Shown here: positions 11,924-18,826 of the stretch, piece by piece
How the letters are laid out: every line of letters starts with the position of its first letter
Position numbering within the stretch: position 1 is the first letter of the stretch
Assembly: GCA_046726275.1 (NCBI GenBank)
Contig: JBKPAF010000074.1
Span: 1-18,844 of the forward strand
Origin: DASXTW01 sp046726275
GTDB lineage: Bacteria > Actinomycetota > UBA4738
Reading direction: 5' to 3'
Length of the DNA: 18,844 bases
Translations under genes and position numbers: made by a program
Notes under the pieces: generated by a model
Databases searched by the model: none
What the model was told of the DNA's origin: nothing
What the model saw: the letters and a program-made list of their open reading frames with translations, nothing else

Positions 11924-13435
11924 TTACGAGACGGCTCGAATGATGTCCTCGGTCAGGTCCGAGTACTTGGCGAGCGTTTCCGTTCGCTCGTGCTTGAACC
12001 GCTGCACGAAGGCGTCGTACTCGTCCATCCTGCCCTGCCGCTCGTACAGCCGGCGGGGCTGGAGGAGCTCGAGATCGTCGATGCCGGGGACGTCGCCCGC
12101 CACCTCGTAGCCGAAGTCACCGTCCTCGTCCCACTTGATGGTCTCTTCCGCGATGGCCTTCACGACGGCGGAAGACGTCGGGATCTTGACCTTCTTGGAC
12201 CGCTCGTCGTCAGCCTTCCCGCCGACCCGGCCCGTGTTCATGAGGTAGACCTCCATCGGATGGGTCTCGAGCAGCTCGAGGAACCGATTGCCCTGCATGC
12301 CCTGGCGCAGAGGGAAGAAAGGATTGGTCCCGGGGACCCGCAGGAATTTCCCCTCCTCGGCCTTGCCGCCGGCGCTGGTCCCGGTCGTCTCTCCGAGCAT
12401 GAAGTAGGCGGCGGCCTGCGTCTGGTTCAGCCTGGCCACCGCCGGGATGATGTTCTCGTTCCAGTTCAGGATCAGCAGGTAGTCCACGCTCTGCAGGTCC
12501 TGAGCGTCTTTGTATTCGCCGAGATCGCTGAGCGAGAACACTGCCCGGCCGTTCTTGGTGTAGGAGGTCTCGAAGAAGTTCACCTTGCCCGACCCGTCCT
12601 GATAGACGTTCTCGAGGTACGACCCCGAGCTGGTGACCGCCCGGTAGATGTTCGGTTCGAACTCGGGGTCGAGCGAGAACGTCTTGGCGAAGCAGCCGTT
12701 CTCGGTGCCGTAGACCTTGCCACCCGGCATCAACGCCACGAAGTCGTCCTGGACGGGAAGGGAGTCGTTCTGCGTGGTGAACGTTGTCGTGGTCTTCCCC
12801 GTCCCGGAGAGACCGATGATCAGAAAGACCTTCTCGTCCCCGGCCACGGGGACGGCCTTGCATCCGGCGTGCAGGGCAAGGCCGCCTCGCTCGAACACGA
12901 TGGTGTTCCACATCCGGAGTCCGCCCTTCTTCGACTCGCCGAAGTAGTCCGAGCCGATGACCCGGGTCACACCGCGCTCGAGGTCGACGGCGATGCACCG
13001 CCCTTCCGGATAGCCGGGGGCCGAGAGGTTCGGCGTGTAGACGACGTGGACCTGGGGCTCGCCCCCCCGGCGGTCGTAGTAGAGCTTCTGCTGCATCCCC
13101 GCAATGTTCGCGTTGGCCTTGTCGATGCTCAGGCGAGCGGGAGTGGCGAAATCGTAGGCGTTACCGATGAAGCCGTCGACGACCACCATGTCGAGCCCCG
13201 CGACGTGGTCTTCCTGCATCTTCGCGATGCGGCCGTACTCCTCTCGGCTCATCCTGTTCTGATCGGTGAAGTCGGGATCGTCCGACACGATGAACGTCGA
13301 TTGGGAGCTGCGTGAGGTCACCCGGGTCTGGATGTTGACGTTGCCGAACTCTGTGACCCGGCAGCTCGGCATCGCTTCCGTGAACTGACGAAGCTCTTCC
13401 GCTGTGGGGTTGTCGAGGATCTTCTTGGCGTTCAC
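11924..13435 (-). CDS. pckA: Phosphoenolpyruvate carboxykinase (ATP), divergent form
   Basis: This 503-residue protein is an ATP-type PEP carboxykinase, converting oxaloacetate plus ATP to PEP and CO2 in gluconeogenesis. The P-loop GLSGTGKT is at 208-215. Residues aligning with the catalytic set of the E. coli enzyme are present: Arg42 (SRSS), Tyr164 and Lys169/170 (DYFGESKKG), His189 (ALHAGC), Asp230-Asp231 (VQDDF), ENGCFAKT (245-252) and Arg335 (VARLNQTQ). It departs from the classical form: the usual DDEHGW reads QDDFVAL, and the FEGGCYAK box reads TENGCFAK. It also differs from the GTP-type enzyme common in actinobacteria. The start is GTG 13435, with AGGAG 6-7 nt upstream. An open extension to 13678 would overlap the dodecin gene in another frame and was rejected. 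It is downstream of the dodecin gene on the same strand, with its own candidate promoter. Confidence 0.9.
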   Translation of the reverse strand: MNAKKILDNPTAEELRQFTEAMPSCRVTEFGNVNIQTRVTSRSSQSTFIVSDDPDFTDQNRMSREEYGRIAKMQEDHVAGLDMVVVDGFIGNAYDFATPARLSIDKANANIAGMQQKLYYDRRGGEPQVHVVYTPNLSAPGYPEGRCIAVDLERGVTRVIGSDYFGESKKGGLRMWNTIVFERGGLALHAGCKAVPVAGDEKVFLIIGLSGTGKTTTTFTTQNDSLPVQDDFVALMPGGKVYGTENGCFAKTFSLDPEFEPNIYRAVTSSGSYLENVYQDGSGKVNFFETSYTKNGRAVFSLSDLGEYKDAQDLQSVDYLLILNWNENIIPAVARLNQTQAAAYFMLGETTGTSAGGKAEEGKFLRVPGTNPFFPLRQGMQGNRFLELLETHPMEVYLMNTGRVGGKADDERSKKVKIPTSSAVVKAIAEETIKWDEDGDFGYEVAGDVPGIDDLELLQPRRLYERQGRMDEYDAFVQRFKHERTETLAKYSDLTEDIIRAVS

Positions 13436-13466
13436 GAAGGACTCCTGCGTGAAGGAAAGGGAAGCG

Positions 13467-13472
13467 ATTCTA
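13467..13472 (-). promoter_or_regulatory. Candidate -10 element for pckA
   Basis: On the minus strand 13472-13467 reads TAGAAT, preceded by TTCGC. A start of transcription about 7 nt further on would give a leader of about 25 nt containing the AGGAG site before GTG 13435. No good -35 element is visible. Just upstream, 13481-13501 can fold as CGTTCCC paired with GGG(T)AACG around a 6-nt loop, which could end dodecin transcription or act as an operator. Confidence 0.35.
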
Positions 13473-13515
13473 GCGAACGCCGTTACCCGAACGTGGGAAC
13501 GCCCGGCACCAGCAA

Positions 13516-13725
13516 CTACCGATCCTGCTCCACGGTGAAATAGAGCCTCACGTGGGTCCGGTACTCCACGATTCGAGCATCGTTCACTGTGGTGCCCGTT
13601 TCGAGCACCTCGAGCCTGTTGATATTCCGGATGGTCTTGCTGGCTTCTCGGAGCGCCTCCCGGGCGGCTTCCCCCCAAGACTTGTTCGATACACCCTCCA
13701 GCTCGATGGTGTTGATGACCGGCAT
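13516..13725 (-). CDS. Dodecin-family small protein lacking the usual flavin-stacking residues
   Basis: The 69-residue protein has the beta-alpha-beta-beta layout and length of dodecins, which assemble into hollow dodecamers that bind flavins. It begins VINTIELEGVSNKSWGEAAREAL (3-25), with the conserved SW-EAA helix start, then EASKTIRNINRLEVLE and the paired strands DARIVEYRTHVRLYF (49-63). In flavin-binding dodecins the second strand starts with Trp in R-W-x-E-V, and the third carries a Gln. Here the aligned positions are Arg37 and Arg56. The protein may therefore not bind flavin as usual, like the Trp-less dodecins described as calcium-binding forms; this is inference. ATG 13725 has GGGAGGG upstream. 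The gene is divergent from thiL and is followed 80 nt later by pckA. Confidence 0.87.
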   Translation of the reverse strand: MPVINTIELEGVSNKSWGEAAREALREASKTIRNINRLEVLETGTTVNDARIVEYRTHVRLYFTVEQDR

Positions 13726-13840
13726 GCGTCCCTCCCTTCTGTCCGGCGGGCCCGGCTCCGGTACGCTCGCATTATCGTCAAAGGCGGCGGAGGCGCGAAA
13801 CCCGCATACCTGGAACTCGAGGGGAAGGAGCCCCGAACGC

Positions 13841-14851
13841 ATGGCCGGGTTCACTGAGGACGAGCTGGTCGAGGAGATCCGCCGCCTCCTGGCGGAGGAG
13901 ATGCCGGGGGTGACCCTCGGGCCGGGCGACGACGCAGCCCTCGTCGAGATGGGTTCCCACCTCGGGATCCTCACCGCGGACATGCTCGTCGAAGGCATCC
14001 ATTTCGAGCGGCAGACCGTTGCGGCAAGTGACCTCGGGTACAAGGCGCTGGCCGTCAACGTGAGCGACGTCGCCGCCATGGGGGGAAGCCCGCGGTACGC
14101 GCTGGTCTCCCTTGGGCTGCCCGAGGACATCGACCCTTCCTGGGTGGTGGAGCTCTACGGTGGGCTCCGCGAGGCGTCCAGGGAATACGCCATGGCCGTG
14201 ATCGGGGGAGACACATCGAAGGCCGATCGCGTGGTCGTCTCTGTTGCCGTCACCGGCGAAGTGGCCAGAGGCGCGGCAGTCACGCGCTCGGGCGCGAGGC
14301 CTGGAGATCGGTTGGTCGTTACCGGCGCTCTTGGCGCCTCCGCGGGCGGACTGAAGCTGTTGACGGCCCCCGCCCTCGACGTTGCCCCCGTCGTCTCATC
14401 GGACTGGGGGCGAAGTCTCCTCGAGGCGCATCTGCGACCGGCCGCGCGGGTCGGAGAGGGTCAGACCCTGGCCCAGAGCGGAGCCACCGCGATGATCGAT
14501 ATCTCTGATGGCTTGACGAAGGATCTGGGGCGACTCTGCGAGGCGAGCCACGTCGAGGGAGCGGTCGTCTTGGCCGACCTCCCGCTGGCCCTTTCCCTGA
14601 AGGAGTTGGCCGACGTGCTCCCCGGCGTGGATCCTCTCACGCTCGCCCTCGAGGGGGGAGAGGACTACGAGCTCCTGGCGGCGCTTCCGCCGGGAGTCGT
14701 GCGACGCAGCGCGGCGAAGCTCGCTGAGCGGTTCGGGACGCAGCTCACCCAGATCGGCGAGATCCGAGAGGGGTCGGGCCTGGTCGCGATCGAGGAGGAT
14801 GCGAGCGAGCGGCCCCTCACCCCGAGCGGATGGGATCACTTCGGTGGCTGA
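13841..14851 (+). CDS. thiL: Thiamine-monophosphate kinase
   Basis: This 336-residue protein phosphorylates thiamine monophosphate to the active cofactor thiamine diphosphate with ATP. It belongs to the PurM/AIR-synthetase-like fold. Visible motifs in order are the GPGDDAAL loop (27-34), TADMLVEGIHF (45-55), NVSDVAAMGG (73-82), GGDTS (122-126), VTRSGARPGD (147-156), MIDISDGL (218-225) and LEGGEDYELL (270-279). These aspartates bind the metal-ATP complex. ATG 13841 is preferred over upstream open frame because AGGGGAAGGAG-like sequence ends 10 nt before it and the family starts about 25 residues before GPGDDA. The stop overlaps the thiD start by 8 nt, so kinase and hydroxymethylpyrimidine kinase are made together, consistent with one pathway. 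Confidence 0.95.
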   Translation: MAGFTEDELVEEIRRLLAEEMPGVTLGPGDDAALVEMGSHLGILTADMLVEGIHFERQTVAASDLGYKALAVNVSDVAAMGGSPRYALVSLGLPEDIDPSWVVELYGGLREASREYAMAVIGGDTSKADRVVVSVAVTGEVARGAAVTRSGARPGDRLVVTGALGASAGGLKLLTAPALDVAPVVSSDWGRSLLEAHLRPAARVGEGQTLAQSGATAMIDISDGLTKDLGRLCEASHVEGAVVLADLPLALSLKELADVLPGVDPLTLALEGGEDYELLAALPPGVVRRSAAKLAERFGTQLTQIGEIREGSGLVAIEEDASERPLTPSGWDHFGG

Positions 14852-15653
14852 CCGCGTTCCACGAGCGTTGTCCATCGCAGGATCCGACTCCGGCGGCGGA
14901 GCGGGCATCCAGGCCGACCTCAAGACTTTCGCCGTGCTGGGTGTGTGGGGGATGACCGCGGTCACTTCCATCACCGTCCAGAACACCAAGGGCGTTACGG
15001 CGGTTTCGGATGTCCCCGCGGACGTCGTGGCCGCTCAGATCAGGGCCGTCGCGACTGACCTCGGGGTCGATGCTGTCAAGACCGGAATGCTCTCGTCAGC
15101 CGAGATCATCGATGCGGTGGCCGACGCTATTGGGGATATGCGGCTGCCCAACCTGGTGGTCGACCCCGTCTTCGTCTCGAAGCACGGCGATCCGTTGCTG
15201 CGGGAGGATGCCGTCGCGTCATTGCGAAAGAAGGTCGTCCCCCTCGCCACCGTCGTCACTCCGAACCTTCCGGAGGCTGGCGGACTGGCCGGATTCGACG
15301 TGGCGACCCGGAAGGAGATGGAGGACGCGGCGCGCGCCATCCTCGGTCTCGGGGCTCGCTCGGTGCTCGTCAAGGGGGGGCATCTCGAGGGAACAGGGGC
15401 CGACGATCTGTTCTTCGACGGAGTCCGGATGGAGTGGCTGGAGGCTCCTCGCGTCGACTCACCGAACACGCACGGGACTGGATGCGTTCTTTCCTCCTCC
15501 ATCGCTGCCTATCTCGCCCGGGGCGAGCCGCTCCTGGAGTCCGTCCGACAAGGGAAGGAGTTCGTCACCGAGGCCATCGAGCACTCCCTGGCGCTCGGCG
15601 GCGGGATCGGTCCCGTCAGTCCGGGATGGCGGCTCTTGCAGCAGGCCCCGTGA
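14844..15653 (+). CDS. thiD: Hydroxymethylpyrimidine/phosphomethylpyrimidine kinase
   Basis: The 269-residue ribokinase-fold enzyme phosphorylates HMP and HMP phosphate to HMP diphosphate, the pyrimidine half of thiamine. Diagnostic segments are AGSDSGGGAGIQADLKTF (12-29), TSITVQNTKGV (41-51), DPVFVSKHGDPLL (107-119, where a Met or Thr often replaces one residue), VVTPNLPEA (137-145), VLVKGGH (174-180) and the anion-hole and catalytic NTHGTGC (208-214, Cys214). The GTG at 14844 gives the usual short head before R-A-L-S-I-A-G-S-D; an open stretch up to GTG/ATG-like codons near 14799 lies wholly within thiL. It overlaps thiL by 8 nt and is convergent with rpmB, whose stop is 23 nt away. No ThiE-type domain is fused to it. 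Confidence 0.94.
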   Translation: MADRVPRALSIAGSDSGGGAGIQADLKTFAVLGVWGMTAVTSITVQNTKGVTAVSDVPADVVAAQIRAVATDLGVDAVKTGMLSSAEIIDAVADAIGDMRLPNLVVDPVFVSKHGDPLLREDAVASLRKKVVPLATVVTPNLPEAGGLAGFDVATRKEMEDAARAILGLGARSVLVKGGHLEGTGADDLFFDGVRMEWLEAPRVDSPNTHGTGCVLSSSIAAYLARGEPLLESVRQGKEFVTEAIEHSLALGGGIGPVSPGWRLLQQAP

Positions 15654-15676
15654 TCCGGGTCGCGAGGAGAGGTGGG

Positions 15677-15868
15677 TCAGCCGGCGCGAGCGACCTTGCC
15701 GGCCTTGAGACACTTCGTGCAGACGTTCAGCCGGCGAGGGGCGCCGTTCACCAGGACCCGAACCCTCTGGATGTTCGGATCCCATCGCCGGTTGGACCGG
15801 CGGTGCGAGTGCGACACCTGCATTCCGAAGAAGGGCGTCTTCCCGCACACGTCGCAGACGGCTGCCAT
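15677..15868 (-). CDS. rpmB: 50S ribosomal protein L28, zinc-ribbon form
   Basis: The product is a 63-residue L28 with the bacterial signature CDVCGKTPFFGMQVSHSHRR near its start, NRRWDPNIQRVRVLVNG in the middle and LNVCTKCLKAGKV at the end. The two pairs CxxC at the N-terminus and CTKC at the C-terminus form the zinc ribbon of the C+ type; organisms with such a paralogue often also carry a cysteine-free copy induced under zinc limitation, which is not in this window. ATG 15868 is chosen as the family start (MAAVCDVCGK); a GTG two codons upstream is possible. There is no ribosome binding site, and the promoter described at 15878-15906 would place transcription start within a few bases of the ATG. 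Confidence 0.94.
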   Translation of the reverse strand: MAAVCDVCGKTPFFGMQVSHSHRRSNRRWDPNIQRVRVLVNGAPRRLNVCTKCLKAGKVARAG

Positions 15869-15877
15869 AGCCACGGC

Positions 15878-15906
15878 ATGGTAGCAGCCACCCCTACAGA
15901 CGTCAG
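15878..15906 (-). promoter_or_regulatory. Candidate rpmB promoter overlapping the end of the SpoIID/LytB-like gene
   Basis: On the minus strand CTGACG (15906-15901) is a reasonable -35 element with the TGAC core, and TACCAT (15883-15878) fits TANNNT as -10, with a 17-nt spacer. The -10 ends 9 nt before ATG 15868, so the transcript would be leaderless or nearly so, matching the lack of a ribosome binding site. The -35 covers the TGA stop of the upstream gene, so rpmB can be expressed separately from it. Confidence 0.45.
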
Positions 15907-17660
15907 GAAGCCCGTCCCATGCGCCTCCAGCGACGGAGGGCGAGGAGGAGGCCCAGGACGGCGAAGGCGACGACGACCGCGGCCACAGGAACCATCCACT
16001 GCCGGCTCGCGGAATCGGATGCCGGGATTGCGATCAGGGAAGGACTGGCCGTCGGCATGGGACTCGGTGGCGCCGTGGTCGGCGTTGGGGATGGCGTGGG
16101 CGCGGTGCCCTTCACCCTGACGACGCGGGCACGAGTGGTCACGATGTCGATCCCGTTCGTCACCATCACCTCGAGACCATATTTCCCCGATCGAACCTGC
16201 GGCACCTTTCCTCGTACGGTGGCCAGGCCGGCCGGAAGCGTGATGGGCTTTCCGAAGGGCACCCGGGAGGACCCCCGGCGAAGGGCCAGGCGAGCAACGG
16301 ACAGTTGAGGGAGGGAAACGCGGACGGAGATCCTTCGTCCAGCGGTCATCCTCCCCGGCGCCTCGATCACCCGGGCGGGCGTGATGTATCTGGGAGGAGG
16401 TGAAGTGTGCCCGATGCGAAGCCTCTTGCCGCCGGTGACTAGCCAAGGCCCGCGCCCCACGGTCCCGCCGCCATCGACGGTGACCCGGCCGGTCCCCTGG
16501 ATCACCACCGACTTCAAGCCGACCGCCACCCCCACGCTGATGTCTTTCGGTTCCTGGTACGGCTGGGGGACCAGGCCCCCGTAGTAGTAGGCGAGGATCT
16601 CCCGGTGAGAGAGGCCGCGTCTCGCTTTTCCTTCTGCGCCCCACTGGATCATCCCGACGCCGTGCCCCCATCCGCGTCCCGAGAGAACGACGCTCTTTCC
16701 CGCGTTCGAGGTCGTGAACCATTTTGAGGGGATGGTCTGGGGAAGGCGCCCGTCCGAGTCGACCCTTGGGTAGACGGCGGGGTCCAGGCAATGGGCCCAA
16801 GCATTGATGTCGCTGCGGAACTCCGTCACGGATAGAGACTTCGCGACTCCCCCTCCGCGGATGACGATCCGGTCCCCCTTGCGCCTCACGGACGTCACGG
16901 GCTTGGAGGACCAGTCGCCGGCCGCCCGGAGGAACCTTGCCACGTCTCGGTGGGCGATCGCCGTCCGCCAGTGAGACACGGGGGAGTTTCCGTCGTCACG
17001 CTCCACGACTGGGCGGAGATAAGGAAGAGGCGCCGACCCGAAGACCACCTCATTGCCGAGGGTGCGCCCGTTGGAGGTCGATGAGTACAGGGTGTCGGCG
17101 GGCCGGCCACCGTAGAGGAGGACCTGCCCGGACGTCCGCTCGACCGCCGTACGCCACCTGCTTCCGTAGGGGCCGTTCGCGATCCCCAGCCCGAGGTAGA
17201 CCTGGCATGCCGTCGTGGCGCAGATCTGATACCCGAGCCGGGCTCCCTCAGATCCCGGGCGTTGGAGGTGGGCCAGGGCATACGAGCGCGCCGCCACCAC
17301 CTGCGCCTTCAGGGCCTCCATGGGCCAGGTCCGCGGAACCTCCGCGATGCCCTTCAGGTAGTCCTCGAACGGCAGGAGGTTGATGACGAAGAGCCGCCCG
17401 TTGGCGTCCTTTCCCACCTCGACCACGCCGGTGAACCTCGCGTGGAGCACCGGCTGGGCCGGAGCGCGGCACGGGGATGGCACCACCGGGTACGTCCCGT
17501 GCACGAGGATGCTCGACCCCGGCTCGGCCACGAAGCGGTATCTGGGGAGCTCCTTCGCCTGGGCCGGCGCCGCTGGAGCGTTCATGGCCGCGCTGGAGAT
17601 CGTCAACGCGAGAGCGAACGAAGCGATCATGGCGCGGGCTCGCTTGGGCACGAAATTCAC
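15903..17660 (-). CDS. SpoIID/LytB-domain protein with signal peptide and C-terminal membrane anchor
   Basis: The protein is about 585 residues. A basic start and hydrophobic stretch (about 11-35, ending APAQA-KE) form a signal peptide. The SpoIID/LytB domain shows LPFEDYLKGIAEVPRTWPMEALKAQ (96-120), with the glutamate of the AEVP motif (Glu107) at the catalytic position of SpoIID lytic transglycosylases, then VAARSYAL, QVYLG (153-157) and GRGWGHGVGMIQWGA (328-342). Beyond it lie a beta-rich region (about 375-515), a Pro/Thr/Ser spacer (519-540) and a membrane helix (about 556-575) with a basic end. This suggests a peptidoglycan-cleaving or wall-binding protein tethered outside the cell; no other sporulation gene is seen. 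The start is GTG 17660; GTG 17651, preceded by AGGGTGA, is an equally good choice. Confidence 0.88.
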   Translation of the reverse strand: MNFVPKRARAMIASFALALTISSAAMNAPAAPAQAKELPRYRFVAEPGSSILVHGTYPVVPSPCRAPAQPVLHARFTGVVEVGKDANGRLFVINLLPFEDYLKGIAEVPRTWPMEALKAQVVAARSYALAHLQRPGSEGARLGYQICATTACQVYLGLGIANGPYGSRWRTAVERTSGQVLLYGGRPADTLYSSTSNGRTLGNEVVFGSAPLPYLRPVVERDDGNSPVSHWRTAIAHRDVARFLRAAGDWSSKPVTSVRRKGDRIVIRGGGVAKSLSVTEFRSDINAWAHCLDPAVYPRVDSDGRLPQTIPSKWFTTSNAGKSVVLSGRGWGHGVGMIQWGAEGKARRGLSHREILAYYYGGLVPQPYQEPKDISVGVAVGLKSVVIQGTGRVTVDGGGTVGRGPWLVTGGKRLRIGHTSPPPRYITPARVIEAPGRMTAGRRISVRVSLPQLSVARLALRRGSSRVPFGKPITLPAGLATVRGKVPQVRSGKYGLEVMVTNGIDIVTTRARVVRVKGTAPTPSPTPTTAPPSPMPTASPSLIAIPASDSASRQWMVPVAAVVVAFAVLGLLLALRRWRRMGRAS

Positions 17661-17833
17661 CCTAGCACCGGTTTCGATGCTGGAAGCCCGGCCGAATGGC
17701 CTAGTCCGAGGGCCGAAGTGCCTGCTTCAGGCCCGGGTCGCGACTGCCGATGAATGCGGAAACGAGGCTCGCCCAACAAGCGCTTAGCAAGTCGGCCCCG
17801 GGTGGGGTCCGTCGTGCCCGCAGGAGGCTCAGA

Positions 17834-18826
17834 ATGACCGAGCAAGCGTCGAAGCTGCCCAGGAAGCCGTTCGGATACGACCCGACCGTGGTCGATCAGA
17901 TGCTGTCCGACCGGGACGCGATGCTGAGCCTAGCGGAGCGGCGTGTGCGCGATGCGGAGGCCAAGGCGGCACAGCTGGAGCAGCAGCTTCGGGCGCAGGA
18001 ACAGTCCGTGGCCGAGCTCACGCAGCGGGTCGCCATCGCCGAGGCCGCGCCGCCCTCATCGCCACCCTCGGTCGAGCCGCCAGCGACCGCCACAGTGGAG
18101 GAGGAGGAGCCGCTCACTCCGCAGTTCGTGACGGACGAGATCTCCAAGGTCATCGCGGCGGCGGAGCAGAGCACCAGCCAGATCCTCGAGCGGGCCTGGG
18201 TCGCCACCCGGGACCAGGTGCTGGAGGCCGATCGGCTGTGGCGGGAGGTTCAGGCGGAAGTGGTCCGATTCGCGGCCTGGCGCGACGAGGCGGAGGCAGT
18301 GGCCAGAGGGGTGAAGGACGCGATGGACGAAGCTCGGCGGCGGATCGAATCGGTCCCGCATCGGATCCAGGAAGCACTGGCACCCGTCGTGGAGTCGATG
18401 GTGTCCGTTGACGCGGGCGTCGGAAAGTTCACAGCCGCGTCGGCCGTCCCACTCTTGCTCACGCCCTCGGGGCTGGAAGCGGCCCGGGCTCGAGCCGAAG
18501 TCATGGGTCATGGCGCCGAGCTCGGAGCGCCGAATGGTTCCGAGGCCTACGGCTCAGCGGAGCAGGACGTGTGGGAGGAGCACATCCAGCCCGAATGGGA
18601 GGAGCACATCCAGCCCGAATCCGACTGGTCGGCCATCACCGAGCTCGATGAGCCGGACTGGGGAGGTCAGGTCGATCCCCTACCCGCTCCGGAGCCGGAG
18701 GGCACCTATTCGGAGCCGCAGGGTGGACCAGGAACCGCGGTCGACGAAGCCAGCCAGCAGCTTCGGGAGTTCCTGGGGATGCCCGGGGACGAGGAGTATC
18801 AGTCCGGCCATCCGTGGGGTGCTTGA
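17834..18826 (+). CDS. DivIVA-like coiled-coil protein with acidic C-terminus
   Basis: This 330-residue protein starts at ATG 17834, with AGGAGG 7 nt upstream. Near the start, KPFGYDPTVVDQMLSDRDAM (11-30) resembles the GYD-x-x-x-VD-x-x-L motif that opens DivIVA and related actinobacterial septum or pole proteins. A coiled coil (about 30-72) follows, then a Pro/Glu-rich linker (72-95), a second helical region (about 97-190) rich in Ala, Glu and Arg, and a long acidic, Pro/Gly/Trp-rich tail. The tail contains a perfect double copy of WEEHIQPE (247-262). There is no membrane segment or signal peptide. It is divergent from the SpoIID/LytB-like gene, so the two may share control of a wall-related task; this is inference. 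A role in polar growth or division is suggested but unproven, and the DivIVA match is limited to the N-terminus. Confidence 0.75.
   Translation: MTEQASKLPRKPFGYDPTVVDQMLSDRDAMLSLAERRVRDAEAKAAQLEQQLRAQEQSVAELTQRVAIAEAAPPSSPPSVEPPATATVEEEEPLTPQFVTDEISKVIAAAEQSTSQILERAWVATRDQVLEADRLWREVQAEVVRFAAWRDEAEAVARGVKDAMDEARRRIESVPHRIQEALAPVVESMVSVDAGVGKFTAASAVPLLLTPSGLEAARARAEVMGHGAELGAPNGSEAYGSAEQDVWEEHIQPEWEEHIQPESDWSAITELDEPDWGGQVDPLPAPEPEGTYSEPQGGPGTAVDEASQQLREFLGMPGDEEYQSGHPWGA
18572..18619 (+). repeat. Perfect 24-bp tandem duplication inside the DivIVA-like gene
   Basis: The 24-base unit beginning TGGGAGGAGCACATCC occurs twice back to back (18572-18595 and 18596-18619) without a single difference. 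It is in frame and encodes WEEHIQPE twice in the acidic tail. Identical copies with no synonymous changes imply a recent slippage or duplication event, or an assembly artefact. Confidence 0.9.

Noticed and set aside
11990..13315. Plus-strand open frame of 441 codons opposite pckA
   Set aside because: It is an antisense shadow of a gene with intact catalytic residues, with no recognisable domain or ribosome binding site.
13436..13678. N-terminal extension of the PEP carboxykinase by 81 residues
   Set aside because: It would run antiparallel in frame terms through the dodecin gene, has no family similarity, and a good AGGAG site marks GTG 13435.
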